This document shows positions 1-5,777 of a stretch of DNA of 5,777 nucleotides, one piece after another (position 1 is the stretch's first letter; each line of letters begins with the position of its first letter). The translations under genes were made by a program, and so were the position numbers. Source of the DNA: Flavobacteriales bacterium (GTDB taxonomy: Bacteria; Bacteroidota; Bacteroidia; Flavobacteriales_E; Vicingaceae). Where the stretch lies: positions 1 through 5,777 of the forward strand of contig DNDT01000462.1 in NCBI GenBank assembly GCA_003487525.1, in the 5' to 3' direction. The notes below the pieces were generated by a model that was not told where the DNA came from, made no database searches, and was given only the letters and a program-made list of their open reading frames with translations.

Positions 1-1
1 T

Positions 2-196
2 CCAGTCGCTGCTCCTGAACTGAATCCGGCAGAGTTTATTTGGACCCAGGCTACCGAATATACAGCTGGAACTGCTCCTCACAATGGCAAGGAATTGCAG
101 ACCAATGTCTTCAATGCAATGGCTCGGACTCGTACATCACAAAAACGGTTGCAGGCTTGTTTACTTGGCACTCGCCTCAAGTGGTTTAACAAATGA
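2..196 (+). CDS. IS630-like transposase, C-terminal end (5' part outside window)
   Basis: The plus frame that starts at base 2 is open from the left edge to a TGA at 194-196 and gives the last 64 residues of a protein. Its beginning carries the motif APELNPAEFIW, which matches the region around the third catalytic acidic residue of IS630/Tc1-mariner-like DDE transposases (consensus like P-x-LNP-x-E-x-x-W). The Glu in NPAEF (bases 32-34) would be the last residue of the DDE triad. The rest is a basic helical tail with an RTRTSQKRLQACL stretch, typical of the C-terminus of this family, which usually has about 330-350 residues. The first two Asp residues and the upstream terminal repeat are outside the window, so I cannot say whether the element is intact. 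It sits beside a glycan cluster, a common place for insertion sequences. The family assignment rests on one motif plus the tail, so it is good but not certain. Confidence 0.78.
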   Translation, partial: PVAAPELNPAEFIWTQATEYTAGTAPHNGKELQTNVFNAMARTRTSQKRLQACLLGTRLKWFNK

Positions 197-197
197 G

Positions 198-359
198 AAC
201 CATGATTATGGCTGGATATTAGGCATGTTCTCACCCACATCCGTACGTATGGCAAAGATCGATCTGAAAGAAATGGAAGAGCTGGCAGATCAGACGGAAG
301 CGAAACAGGATTCGTTATTTATAAAAGTTGAAAGAAGAGCCTGTCCATTGGATGAATAA
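198..359 (+). pseudogene. Unrecognised coding-like tail downstream of the transposase, possible gene remnant
   Basis: Directly after the transposase stop, another plus frame is open to a TAA at 357-359. Its last 36 codons (possible ATG at 249) give an acidic and basic peptide starting MAKIDLKEMEELADQTEAK, which looks more like real protein than a random frame: few Cys or Ser runs and a helix-like charge pattern. No Shine-Dalgarno precedes the ATG at 249. The frame also runs back through the transposase to an ATG at 84, but that part is only an out-of-frame shadow. It may be the 3' end of a gene broken by the insertion element, or a chance ORF. I do not recognise any family and give no function. 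Confidence 0.25.
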
Positions 360-414
360 TGGAAATGTAATACAATCTGTATCGCCCCATACTCCAAAAA
401 CAACTCTTACCATA

Positions 415-443
415 ACAAGTAAACAACCATATTGTTTTGTTGT
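415..443. terminator. Weak imperfect inverted repeat between convergent genes
   Basis: AAACAA (421-426) and TTGTTT (432-437) can pair around a five-base loop. After a 2x2 internal mismatch, ACAA (415-418) pairs with TTGT (440-443). The stem is AT-rich and has no clean U-tract, so it would be a weak terminator at best. It lies between the plus-strand remnant ending at 359 and the minus-strand glycosyltransferase ending at 462, where a bidirectional terminator would be expected. It could also be debris of an insertion-sequence end, or chance in AT-rich DNA. Confidence 0.22.
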
Positions 444-461
444 CCTGCGCTTTCATCCTGC

Positions 462-1256
462 TCAACCATTAAAAAATGAGTATATTGTTGTCATAAACCA
501 TCTGTGAAGATCGTGCAGAGCTATCATCAACTTTGATTTTGTGTATCGCTCAATAATGATTCTTTCCTCATTGATATAAACATCCCTGTGGCCCGCATTT
601 GTATTTTTCGATTGCGAATGGACACGAAAAGCCGCCAGGTATTCAGGTATTATCACAAGTGGGAATTTTGCATTAAGTCGTAACCAATATTCATAATCCA
701 TCGCATAATGCAAATTCTCTTCCAATGGGCCAAGTTTTCCTAAAATATCTGCTCTCCAAAAAGTTGCAGGCTGTGAGATGTAATCCGTAATGAAAAGCAA
801 CGATGGATTATGTATACACAATAATAAATTCTTATACACTGTAATTAATTTGCGAACTTCCCGGTCGTTTTCATCAATAATGCGGCACCTACCGGTAACC
901 CACATCGCGTCAGGATTATCCATGAATATATGTGCGACTTTAGCAAGTGCTCCGGGTAAAAACAGATCGTCGGCATTAAGATAGGCTAGAATCTCCCCGC
1001 TGGCTATGCGTAGCCCTTTATTAATGGCAGTAGTTTGGCCTTTATCTTTTTCACTGATCCATTTCACGCGGTTGGAATAGGAATGGAGTATCTCCAACGT
1101 ATTATCCGATGACCCGCCATCCATGATGATATATTCCAGATTTGGATACTCCTGTGAAAGGACAGATTGAATCGTTGCATCAATAAACTGTCCCTGATTT
1201 AGAGATGGGGTGACTATGGTCACTTTTGGATATTCAAGCGGGGAATGATTATTCAT
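462..1256 (-). CDS. Family 2 glycosyltransferase (WcaA/SpsA-like, cytoplasmic)
   Basis: This is a complete 264-residue GT-A-fold glycosyltransferase of family GT2. It should move a sugar from a nucleotide-sugar donor to a growing glycan or lipid-linked acceptor at the cytoplasmic face; neither donor nor acceptor can be read from the sequence. Visible motifs in order are VTPSLNQG at 15-22 (first beta strand and nucleotide site), DGGSSD at 46-51 (uridine-binding Asp), SEKDKGQTTAINKG at 68-81, and LNADD at 93-97 as the DxD-type metal site. Then come ISQPATFWR at 160-168 and MDYEYWLRL at 186-194, which holds the likely catalytic base (Asp187 or Glu189). This motif set is typical of the subfamily annotated in O-antigen and exopolysaccharide clusters. 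There are no convincing membrane helices. The start is the first ATG in the frame, ten residues before the first beta strand; no Shine-Dalgarno is visible upstream of it. The gene is divergent from the next glycosyltransferase with 42 bp between start codons. Confidence 0.93.
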   Translation of the reverse strand: MNNHSPLEYPKVTIVTPSLNQGQFIDATIQSVLSQEYPNLEYIIMDGGSSDNTLEILHSYSNRVKWISEKDKGQTTAINKGLRIASGEILAYLNADDLFLPGALAKVAHIFMDNPDAMWVTGRCRIIDENDREVRKLITVYKNLLLCIHNPSLLFITDYISQPATFWRADILGKLGPLEENLHYAMDYEYWLRLNAKFPLVIIPEYLAAFRVHSQSKNTNAGHRDVYINEERIIIERYTKSKLMIALHDLHRWFMTTIYSFFNG

Positions 1257-1292
1257 GTGAACTGGATTCGTACGGCATAATTTGACACCTAA

Positions 1293-1300
1293 ATTATAAT
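1293..1300. promoter_or_regulatory. Palindromic ATTATAAT in the divergent gap, possible -10 element(s)
   Basis: ATTATAAT is its own reverse complement, so a perfect TATAAT hexamer reads on both strands (1295-1300 plus, 1293-1298 minus). It lies in the 42 bp gap between two divergent glycosyltransferase genes and overlaps the annotated ATG at 1299. If it served the plus strand, transcription would begin near 1307, and translation would have to start later, for example at the ATG at 1347. I found no -35 box at normal 16-18 bp spacing on either strand. The element is therefore a suggestion only. Confidence 0.3.
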
Positions 1301-2345
1301 GGATATGCTATTGAACTGCTTTGGATCTCAAACACACCCAATACTTATGCAATCATACTCTCACACGAATCCCATCATCAAGAAATTTGAACAACTCAAC
1401 ATTGTTGCAATTGTCCCATGCTACCGCGTTGAGGCAGAAGTTGGCACCGTGATCGCGAGTCTGCCACGTTATCTGAAGTACATAATTTTCGTTGATGATG
1501 CATCTCCGGATAAAACTGCTGAAATCGTGGTAAAAACCACCCAAAAGGATAAGCGAATTTTTCTGATCAGGCATGATGAAAATCTAGGGGTTGGGGGCGC
1601 CATGATCTCCGGCTTTCGAAAGGCTCTCGAACTCAAAGCCGACATCGTAGTAAAAATTGACGGTGATGGTCAAATGGACACAACTCACCTCCCGGAACTT
1701 CTATCACCAATCTTGTACAAACAAGCAGACTATACCAAGGGGAACCGATTCAGAGACTTCCAAGCTCTTCAAAAAATGCCCTTGATTCGTCGCGTTGGTA
1801 ATATGGCTCTTGGTTTCCTGACAAAAGCTGCAACAGGATACTGGAACCTTTTTGATCCAACCAATGGGTTTATCGCAATCAATGGAAGGGTGCTTGCCCA
1901 ACTGCCCCTTGATAAACTAGATAAATCCTACTTTTTTGAAACATCCATGCTTGCAAATCTGTATCTACTCGGTGCAGTCGTGAAGGATACTCCAATGCCC
2001 GCCCGCTATGGGAATGAAGAGTCGAATCTTTCCATTCACCGGTCATTGGTTGAATTCTCCATAAAATTACTAAAAACCTTTTTTCGACGACTGATATTAA
2101 AGAACTTGATCTATGATTTCTCAATGGCATCCATCTATATGATCGCAGGTTTTCCTCTTCTAATATTTGGTTTAACCTTTGGCATTGCTAAATGGGTACA
2201 GTACGCAAAAATCAAAGTACCGGCTCCTACTGGGACAGTTATGCTCCCGACATTATCTGTCATCGTTGGGATTCAATTTATCATTGCAGCAATTGAAATT
2301 GATCTAAGATCCGTCCCCAAGGAACCACTTTCACAGCAACTATGA
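1299..2345 (+). CDS. Polyprenyl-phosphate-type family 2 glycosyltransferase (DPM1-like) with two C-terminal membrane helices
   Basis: The 348-residue protein belongs to the GT2 branch of dolichol-phosphate mannosyltransferase-like enzymes. It likely attaches a sugar from a nucleotide donor to polyprenyl phosphate on the inner side of the membrane. The GT-A domain runs from about residue 34 to 250: IVAIVPCY at 35-42, VDDASPD at 65-71 (nucleotide-binding Asp pair), NLGVGGAM at 95-102, and DGDGQMD at 121-127 as the DxD metal site. Further motifs are TKGNRF at 146-151, DPTNGF at 186-191, and RYGNEESNL at 236-244, a juxtamembrane motif common in this subfamily. Two hydrophobic segments, about 276-298 and 313-334, form a membrane hairpin. 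The start is uncertain. The ATG at 1299 adds 16 residues of unremarkable sequence before a second in-frame ATG at 1347, which fits homolog lengths equally well. Neither has a Shine-Dalgarno. The natural partner is the membrane protein downstream, which may use the lipid-linked sugar. Confidence 0.93.
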   Translation: MDMLLNCFGSQTHPILMQSYSHTNPIIKKFEQLNIVAIVPCYRVEAEVGTVIASLPRYLKYIIFVDDASPDKTAEIVVKTTQKDKRIFLIRHDENLGVGGAMISGFRKALELKADIVVKIDGDGQMDTTHLPELLSPILYKQADYTKGNRFRDFQALQKMPLIRRVGNMALGFLTKAATGYWNLFDPTNGFIAINGRVLAQLPLDKLDKSYFFETSMLANLYLLGAVVKDTPMPARYGNEESNLSIHRSLVEFSIKLLKTFFRRLILKNLIYDFSMASIYMIAGFPLLIFGLTFGIAKWVQYAKIKVPAPTGTVMLPTLSVIVGIQFIIAAIEIDLRSVPKEPLSQQL

Positions 2346-2443
2346 ATCAACTACCCGGCAACCTCACGCTGCACAGGGAAAATCGCAAAACAAGAGCAAA
2401 AGAGATACCTCAGTATAATAACGACTGCTTCAAAATCCAGTAA
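2342..2443 (+). CDS. Short 33-codon ORF overlapping the upstream stop; possible coupling or leader ORF
   Basis: An ATGA overlap joins this ORF to the preceding gene: the ATG at 2342-2344 overlaps the TGA at 2343-2345. It runs 33 codons to a TAA at 2441-2443. The peptide begins MNQLPGNLTLHREN and is basic and polar with no known domain. It is in the same frame as the large membrane protein, whose ATG at 2456 follows the TAA by 12 bp. Because that ATG lacks a Shine-Dalgarno, ribosomes finishing this ORF could reinitiate there. It could equally be a remnant of a lost gene, or chance. No evidence shows that the peptide itself has a function. Confidence 0.3.
   Translation: MNQLPGNLTLHRENRKTRAKEIPQYNNDCFKIQ
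2414..2419 (+). promoter_or_regulatory. TATAAT hexamer upstream of the membrane protein gene
   Basis: A perfect TATAAT lies 36 bp before the ATG at 2456, in the 110 bp gap after the upstream glycosyltransferase. A transcript starting near 2426 would have a leader of about 30 bases. No TTGACA-like box is visible 16-18 bp further upstream (the position holds CAAGAG), so promoter activity is doubtful. Read-through from the gene upstream remains the simpler explanation for expression. Confidence 0.25.
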
Positions 2444-2455
2444 ACAATACGGTAC

Positions 2456-4546
2456 ATGATGAATTCGTTTTTCAGATTATTGGCAGGAACTTCAAATCCA
2501 TGGAAATCCTTGCTTTGGGCTCTTCTCATCACCTTTATCTGGCTCTTCTTCTGGTATTGGCCTTGGCAGATGTACTTTATTTCTTCTGTCTGGCTCCTAC
2601 TAGGTATAGGGTTAATTCTTTTTGTCATACCTGGGGTATGTATTTACGGTTTATTAATCGGGCGATCTCATCTCACCTTCAGTCACATCACATTCGGTTT
2701 TGTTATTTCACATCTTCTATTCGCTTTGCTCGGTACACTGGGACGCATCATACATTTATCATTTGAGACAGTAAAATTTTTCATGATCTTGATGGGATTA
2801 ATTTTTACGTTAAAGTATCTACTTCCCAATATTCGAGGTGGAATTAAGATTAACTTTTGGCTGATAAAAGCAAATCAAGTCTTGCCAATAATATTTCTGC
2901 TCCTGGTCGCTGTTGTTGCCTGTCTGGTTGTCATTCAGCGTGTTCTAGGGGATGACGATTTAACCTATCTTGCCTACATCACGAATTGGCAAAATTCCCT
3001 TCACATGGACTTCAAGGATATCCTATTCGGGGAGCCAGAATATGTACACCCTCGATTCTGGATTATGAGTGCCCCCTTCGCACAAGCTCTTCTCACAGAT
3101 GTCAGTAAAATGCCAGGAATATTATTGCTCAGCGGATATTATGAACCGTTCCTCGTGATACTAGCAGTTTTTAGCTGGTATGAACTGGCGCGCACATTGA
3201 AGTTTTCCCCCCGGGCCGCAAGCGCCTCAACAATATTGCAACTGGTGTTCCTCTTATTATTGTCAGAATACCTGCACCCTGGTGCGCCTTTTTTCAAACA
3301 ATTGAGCGCGGACAAAGCCACCGCTGCATTCATAATGGCGCCTGTCTTTTTTCAAAGCCTGATCCAATCCCTGAATCAATCGACAAGAAGGAATTGGGGC
3401 ATATTCCTTCTTGCAGGCTTCAGCTTAACATTCATACACCCGGTCATTTTGGCATACTCGGTCTTTATTGGCGGCGTACTTGTTCTTCTCAATTGGAAGA
3501 ATACGGGAGTGTCGCAAAAGATTCTTGCATTATCGATTCTAGTTGCAGTTTTATTGCCTCAAACAGCTCTCCGTTTTGCGCCTGCATCTTCACAAGTAGA
3601 AATCCCATACACTTCTCAAGATATTCCTGGCCAAAGTGGCATCGAAAGCATGGTCAAAAGATGGGGAGATACACAATACTATGGCTTCAATCCAGGCATA
3701 TTGGATATGAAAATCCCTTATGCAGAAAACATTCCAGTACCCCAACCGATCATGGCTCGCGGCTGGCTTGTTTTCCCCCTCCTTGCTGCAGTATTCGCTT
3801 TAAGACAGGCAGCGAAAAATATCGCAGCACAATTCCTACTGGCTTGCTTTTTGTTGGGGTTCCTTACCTGGTTCCCATTCACGGGATGGATCATTGGCTA
3901 CTTCCTGTCAGCCTATATGCTCGAGAGGGCGCTCTGGCTATTCCCATTTGGATTAAGCACAGTCTTCACCTTTCTGGTCATCCGGGAATGCGTCAAAACC
4001 AGGAAATCGCTTCAAAAATTTACAAGCATTGTCGCATCCATTTCTCCGAACTGGCAGTTATTTGCGGTTACAGCTTTTGCAATGGGCATGTTTATCCTGT
4101 ACATGCTCGAGAGTGACTTGCCAGACATTGAAAAATTCGCAGCGAAATCGCAAAGATATCAAGGCCTCGCAGTTGCAGGTCAGGAACTGGACCGGCAAGT
4201 ATCCGACTATGCATATGTTGTTGGATCTCCACAACTGAACGATCTCATCCCCGGCATTTCGGCAAGGTCAAAAATAATCACCTATCGTATCTCGCAACCG
4301 TCAAACATGTCATATTTTTCAGATGTGCAAAGGGAAGAAAGAATATTGGACACAAAAAAGATGTTTTCGAAAACACTTTCTCCCGAAGATAAAATGCATC
4401 TACTTGAAAAATACGATGTTCAATTTCTTTTCCTACAAAGTTTTGACTTGAGACTTTTCACCGACCTTATTGCCAGCTATCCAGATCGAATAAAGGTCAT
4501 TGAAATCGGAGGGGTAATCATTCTTCAGATAGACAGGAACGTTTAG
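2456..4546 (+). CDS. Large polytopic membrane protein, GT-C-like candidate glycosyltransferase
   Basis: The 696-residue protein has about 13-14 hydrophobic segments and a C-terminal soluble domain. I cannot name the family with certainty; the layout suggests a GT-C glycosyltransferase that uses a lipid-linked sugar outside the membrane, perhaps near the uncharacterised DUF6077/DUF6541-type proteins. Helices lie near 19-35, 40-67, 76-98, 104-123 and 142-163, followed by GDDDLTY at 165-171, then further helices near 219-245, 254-270, 285-303, 315-347 (two), 355-374, 436-449, 456-475, 494-510 and 533-551. Basic loops (120-141, 246-253, 511-521) fit a cytoplasmic side, which puts the DDD motif, the 375-435 loop and the C-terminal domain (552-696) outside. 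Other notable residues are HPRFW at 198-202, the HP pair at 328-329, MLERALWLFP at 488-497 and EKYDVQFLFLQ at 651-661. The last resembles the 'KYDV-hydrophobic' segment seen in soluble tails of many GT-C proteins. ATGs at 2456 and 2459 are both possible starts; there is no Shine-Dalgarno. Confidence 0.88.
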   Translation: MMNSFFRLLAGTSNPWKSLLWALLITFIWLFFWYWPWQMYFISSVWLLLGIGLILFVIPGVCIYGLLIGRSHLTFSHITFGFVISHLLFALLGTLGRIIHLSFETVKFFMILMGLIFTLKYLLPNIRGGIKINFWLIKANQVLPIIFLLLVAVVACLVVIQRVLGDDDLTYLAYITNWQNSLHMDFKDILFGEPEYVHPRFWIMSAPFAQALLTDVSKMPGILLLSGYYEPFLVILAVFSWYELARTLKFSPRAASASTILQLVFLLLLSEYLHPGAPFFKQLSADKATAAFIMAPVFFQSLIQSLNQSTRRNWGIFLLAGFSLTFIHPVILAYSVFIGGVLVLLNWKNTGVSQKILALSILVAVLLPQTALRFAPASSQVEIPYTSQDIPGQSGIESMVKRWGDTQYYGFNPGILDMKIPYAENIPVPQPIMARGWLVFPLLAAVFALRQAAKNIAAQFLLACFLLGFLTWFPFTGWIIGYFLSAYMLERALWLFPFGLSTVFTFLVIRECVKTRKSLQKFTSIVASISPNWQLFAVTAFAMGMFILYMLESDLPDIEKFAAKSQRYQGLAVAGQELDRQVSDYAYVVGSPQLNDLIPGISARSKIITYRISQPSNMSYFSDVQREERILDTKKMFSKTLSPEDKMHLLEKYDVQFLFLQSFDLRLFTDLIASYPDRIKVIEIGGVIILQIDRNV

Positions 4547-4568
4547 AAAAAAGCTGTTTCACATATTC

Positions 4569-4574
4569 AGGAGA
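4569..4574 (+). promoter_or_regulatory. Strong Shine-Dalgarno AGGAGA for the aminopeptidase
   Basis: AGGAGA ends four bases before the ATG at 4579 and fixes the start of the aminopeptidase gene. It is the only clear Shine-Dalgarno among the complete starts in this window; none of the three glycan-related genes has one. The 32 bp gap that contains it shows no terminator hairpin, so transcription from the membrane protein gene could continue into the aminopeptidase. Confidence 0.8.
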
Positions 4575-4578
4575 CAAC

Positions 4579-5777
4579 ATGCGTCAAATCACACTTGCAA
4601 CAAAACAAGAATACCAAGGCATTCGTATCTCACTCGCCACTGCGCCTGAGGAGATAAGCCCCAGCACCGCAGGGAAAGAAGTAGGCGAAGTCCGATTTAA
4701 CCTAGCCGACCAAACTGCAACATTATCCATCGGTGCAAAGGATAAAGCTACGCTGGAGACATTCCGCCGCGCGGGAGGTTCACTCGCCAAGTGGACCACT
4801 AAAAACAAAGTAACTGAAGCCGCCATTGACCCCGCTTCCTTCTCAGGCTTTGGGTTTGCTCCCGATCAAATTGCCTTTGCCCTCGCTGAAGGCTTGTTGC
4901 TCGCATCCTTCCGATTTGAAAAACACAAATCCAAAAAGGAAGAACCTGCGCCAGCAACTGTTTATTTTCTCAACGAGAATCTCAAAGCCGCATTGGAACG
5001 CGCAACTATTATTTGCGAGGCAACCAACCTCGCACGCGCCTGGGGACATGAACCCGCCAATGTCATCAACCCCGTTACATTGGCAGAGCGTGTACAGGAA
5101 CTCACCAAGGAAGTGGGACTCAAATGCACGGTCCTTGACGATAAACAACTCAAAGAAATGGGCGCAGGCGCCATCGTCGCAGTGGGACAGGGATCAGCCA
5201 ACCCGTCGAGGTTGATCGTTTTGGAGTACCAGCCGTCCGTTAAGAGTGAGGCGCAGCCTGTCGCGTTGGTCGGTAAAGCCATCACATTTGACACAGGCGG
5301 TTATTCCATCAAGACCACGCTTGGAATGGTCGGCATGAAATACGACAAGTGCGGCGCGATGGCTGTAGTTGGGACGATGGTCGCTGCTGCGAAATTAAGA
5401 TTACCACTTCCATTAGTGGGCGTTCTTGCGGCATCCGAAAATATGATCTCGGATATTGCGTATCGTCCAAACGATATTCTCACAACATTATCGGGAAAAA
5501 CGGTTGAGATCATCAGCACCGATGCAGAGGGACGACTGGTATTATGCGATGCACTCGCGTACGCACAAAAGACCTTCGACCCGCGTGTGATGATCGATCT
5601 CGCCACGTTGACAGGCGGTATCGTTACAGCCTTGGGCGAAAACCGCGCGGGTATGTTCGCTACGAATGATGAACTTGCCAATGCATTGCTTAAAGCAGGT
5701 GAGACCACACATGAAAGATTGTGGCGTATGCCATTGGACGAGGAATATTTCGATATGATCAAAAGTGTGGATGCCGA
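4579..5777 (+). CDS. pepA: Leucyl aminopeptidase, peptidase family M17 (3' end outside window)
   Basis: The frame is open from the ATG at 4579 to the right edge: 399 residues, about 100 short of the usual 480-500. The enzyme is a cytosolic two-metal (Zn/Mn) exopeptidase, normally hexameric, that removes N-terminal residues during peptide turnover. Residues 1 to about 135 form the variable N-terminal domain and about 145 onward the catalytic domain. Every expected site is present with the same spacing as in E. coli PepA: metal ligands Lys233, Asp238, Asp256, Asp315 and Glu317, and catalytic Lys245 and Arg319. They sit in VGKAITFDTGGYSIK (231-245), MKYDKCGAM (253-261) and STDAEGRLVL (313-322). 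ENMISDIAYRPND (287-299) and IDLATLTGG (339-347) are also typical. Some flanking positions differ from the common consensus (Ala234 for Gly, Ser313 for Asn, Lys257 after the metal Asp), so it is a somewhat divergent but probably active member. The start is fixed by AGGAGA. Codons are more GC-rich than in the glycan genes. The gene name is by family; the exact paralog is not proven. Confidence 0.95.
   Translation, partial: MRQITLATKQEYQGIRISLATAPEEISPSTAGKEVGEVRFNLADQTATLSIGAKDKATLETFRRAGGSLAKWTTKNKVTEAAIDPASFSGFGFAPDQIAFALAEGLLLASFRFEKHKSKKEEPAPATVYFLNENLKAALERATIICEATNLARAWGHEPANVINPVTLAERVQELTKEVGLKCTVLDDKQLKEMGAGAIVAVGQGSANPSRLIVLEYQPSVKSEAQPVALVGKAITFDTGGYSIKTTLGMVGMKYDKCGAMAVVGTMVAAAKLRLPLPLVGVLAASENMISDIAYRPNDILTTLSGKTVEIISTDAEGRLVLCDALAYAQKTFDPRVMIDLATLTGGIVTALGENRAGMFATNDELANALLKAGETTHERLWRMPLDEEYFDMIKSVDA

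Noticed and set aside
84..359. A 91-codon ORF starting at ATG 84 as one gene
   Set aside because: Its first third overlaps the transposase end in a different frame, and the transposase frame carries the recognisable LNPAE motif. Only the part after 197 might be coding, so I listed that separately at low confidence.
633..652. Tandem CAGGTATT-like repeat
   Set aside because: Two copies only, inside the conserved PEYLAAF part of the glycosyltransferase; explained by codon choice.
1282..1300. TTGACA (1282-1287) with TATAAT (1295-1300) as a sigma-70 promoter
   Set aside because: Both hexamers are perfect, but only 7 bp separates them, far below the 16-18 bp that RNA polymerase needs.
3394..4116. 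A 240-codon plus-strand ORF inside the membrane protein gene
   Set aside because: It is a shifted frame of the gene at 2456-4546, rich in Cys, His, Ser and Arg with no domain. The host frame has clear membrane helices throughout.
4826..5215. A 129-codon plus-strand ORF overlapping the aminopeptidase
   Set aside because: It is out of frame with the M17 protein, whose catalytic residues and Shine-Dalgarno clearly define the real frame.
4962..5762. Two long minus-strand ORFs (110 and 153 codons) opposite the aminopeptidase
   Set aside because: They are antisense shadows of a strongly conserved M17 coding frame and show low-complexity Ser/Ala/Thr-rich translations with no recognisable motif.
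1..5777. CRISPR array, tRNA, rRNA, riboswitch, toxin-antitoxin or defence module
   Set aside because: No regularly spaced repeats, cloverleaf-like segments, conserved structured leaders or relevant protein motifs were seen on either strand by eye.

Overview
The window looks like bacterial chromosomal DNA from a cell-surface glycan (exopolysaccharide, O-antigen-like or glycolipid) locus that gives way to a housekeeping gene. The source is probably an environmental bacterium. The style of the proteins (a DPM1-like glycosyltransferase followed by a large GT-C-like membrane protein, next to an IS630-type transposase) would suit the Chloroflexota/Anaerolineae, but this is an impression from protein style. 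No marker gene in the window proves it.

Layout from left to right. Bases 2-196 hold the 3' end of an IS630-like DDE transposase whose body lies outside the window. Bases 197-359 hold an unexplained, coding-looking tail with no recognisable family. A short AT-rich gap (360-461) with a weak inverted repeat separates this from a minus-strand family 2 glycosyltransferase (462-1256). Divergent from it, after only 42 bp, is a plus-strand polyprenyl-phosphate-type family 2 glycosyltransferase with two C-terminal membrane helices (1299-2345). A 33-codon ORF (2342-2443) overlaps the stop of that gene and ends in frame 12 bp before a 696-residue polytopic membrane protein (2456-4546). After 32 bp and a clear Shine-Dalgarno comes a leucyl aminopeptidase of family M17 (4579 onward), cut by the right edge after 399 residues. 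It was found by reading the open frame, which has no stop inside the window.

How the genes may work together (inference). The 348-residue GT2 probably loads a sugar from a nucleotide donor onto a polyprenyl phosphate at the cytoplasmic face. The 696-residue protein has the layout of a GT-C enzyme: many helices, an acidic Asp-Asp-Asp motif predicted on the outer face, and an extracytoplasmic C-terminal domain. It could use that lipid-linked sugar outside the membrane. The divergent 264-residue GT2 probably adds one sugar in the cytoplasm. The aminopeptidase is metabolically unrelated and is visibly more GC-rich in codon choice, so it likely marks the edge of the surface-glycan island.

I see no CRISPR array, tRNA, rRNA, defence system or phage module. 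The most interesting items are the unassigned GT-C-like protein, the coupled short ORF in front of it, and the transposase boundary.
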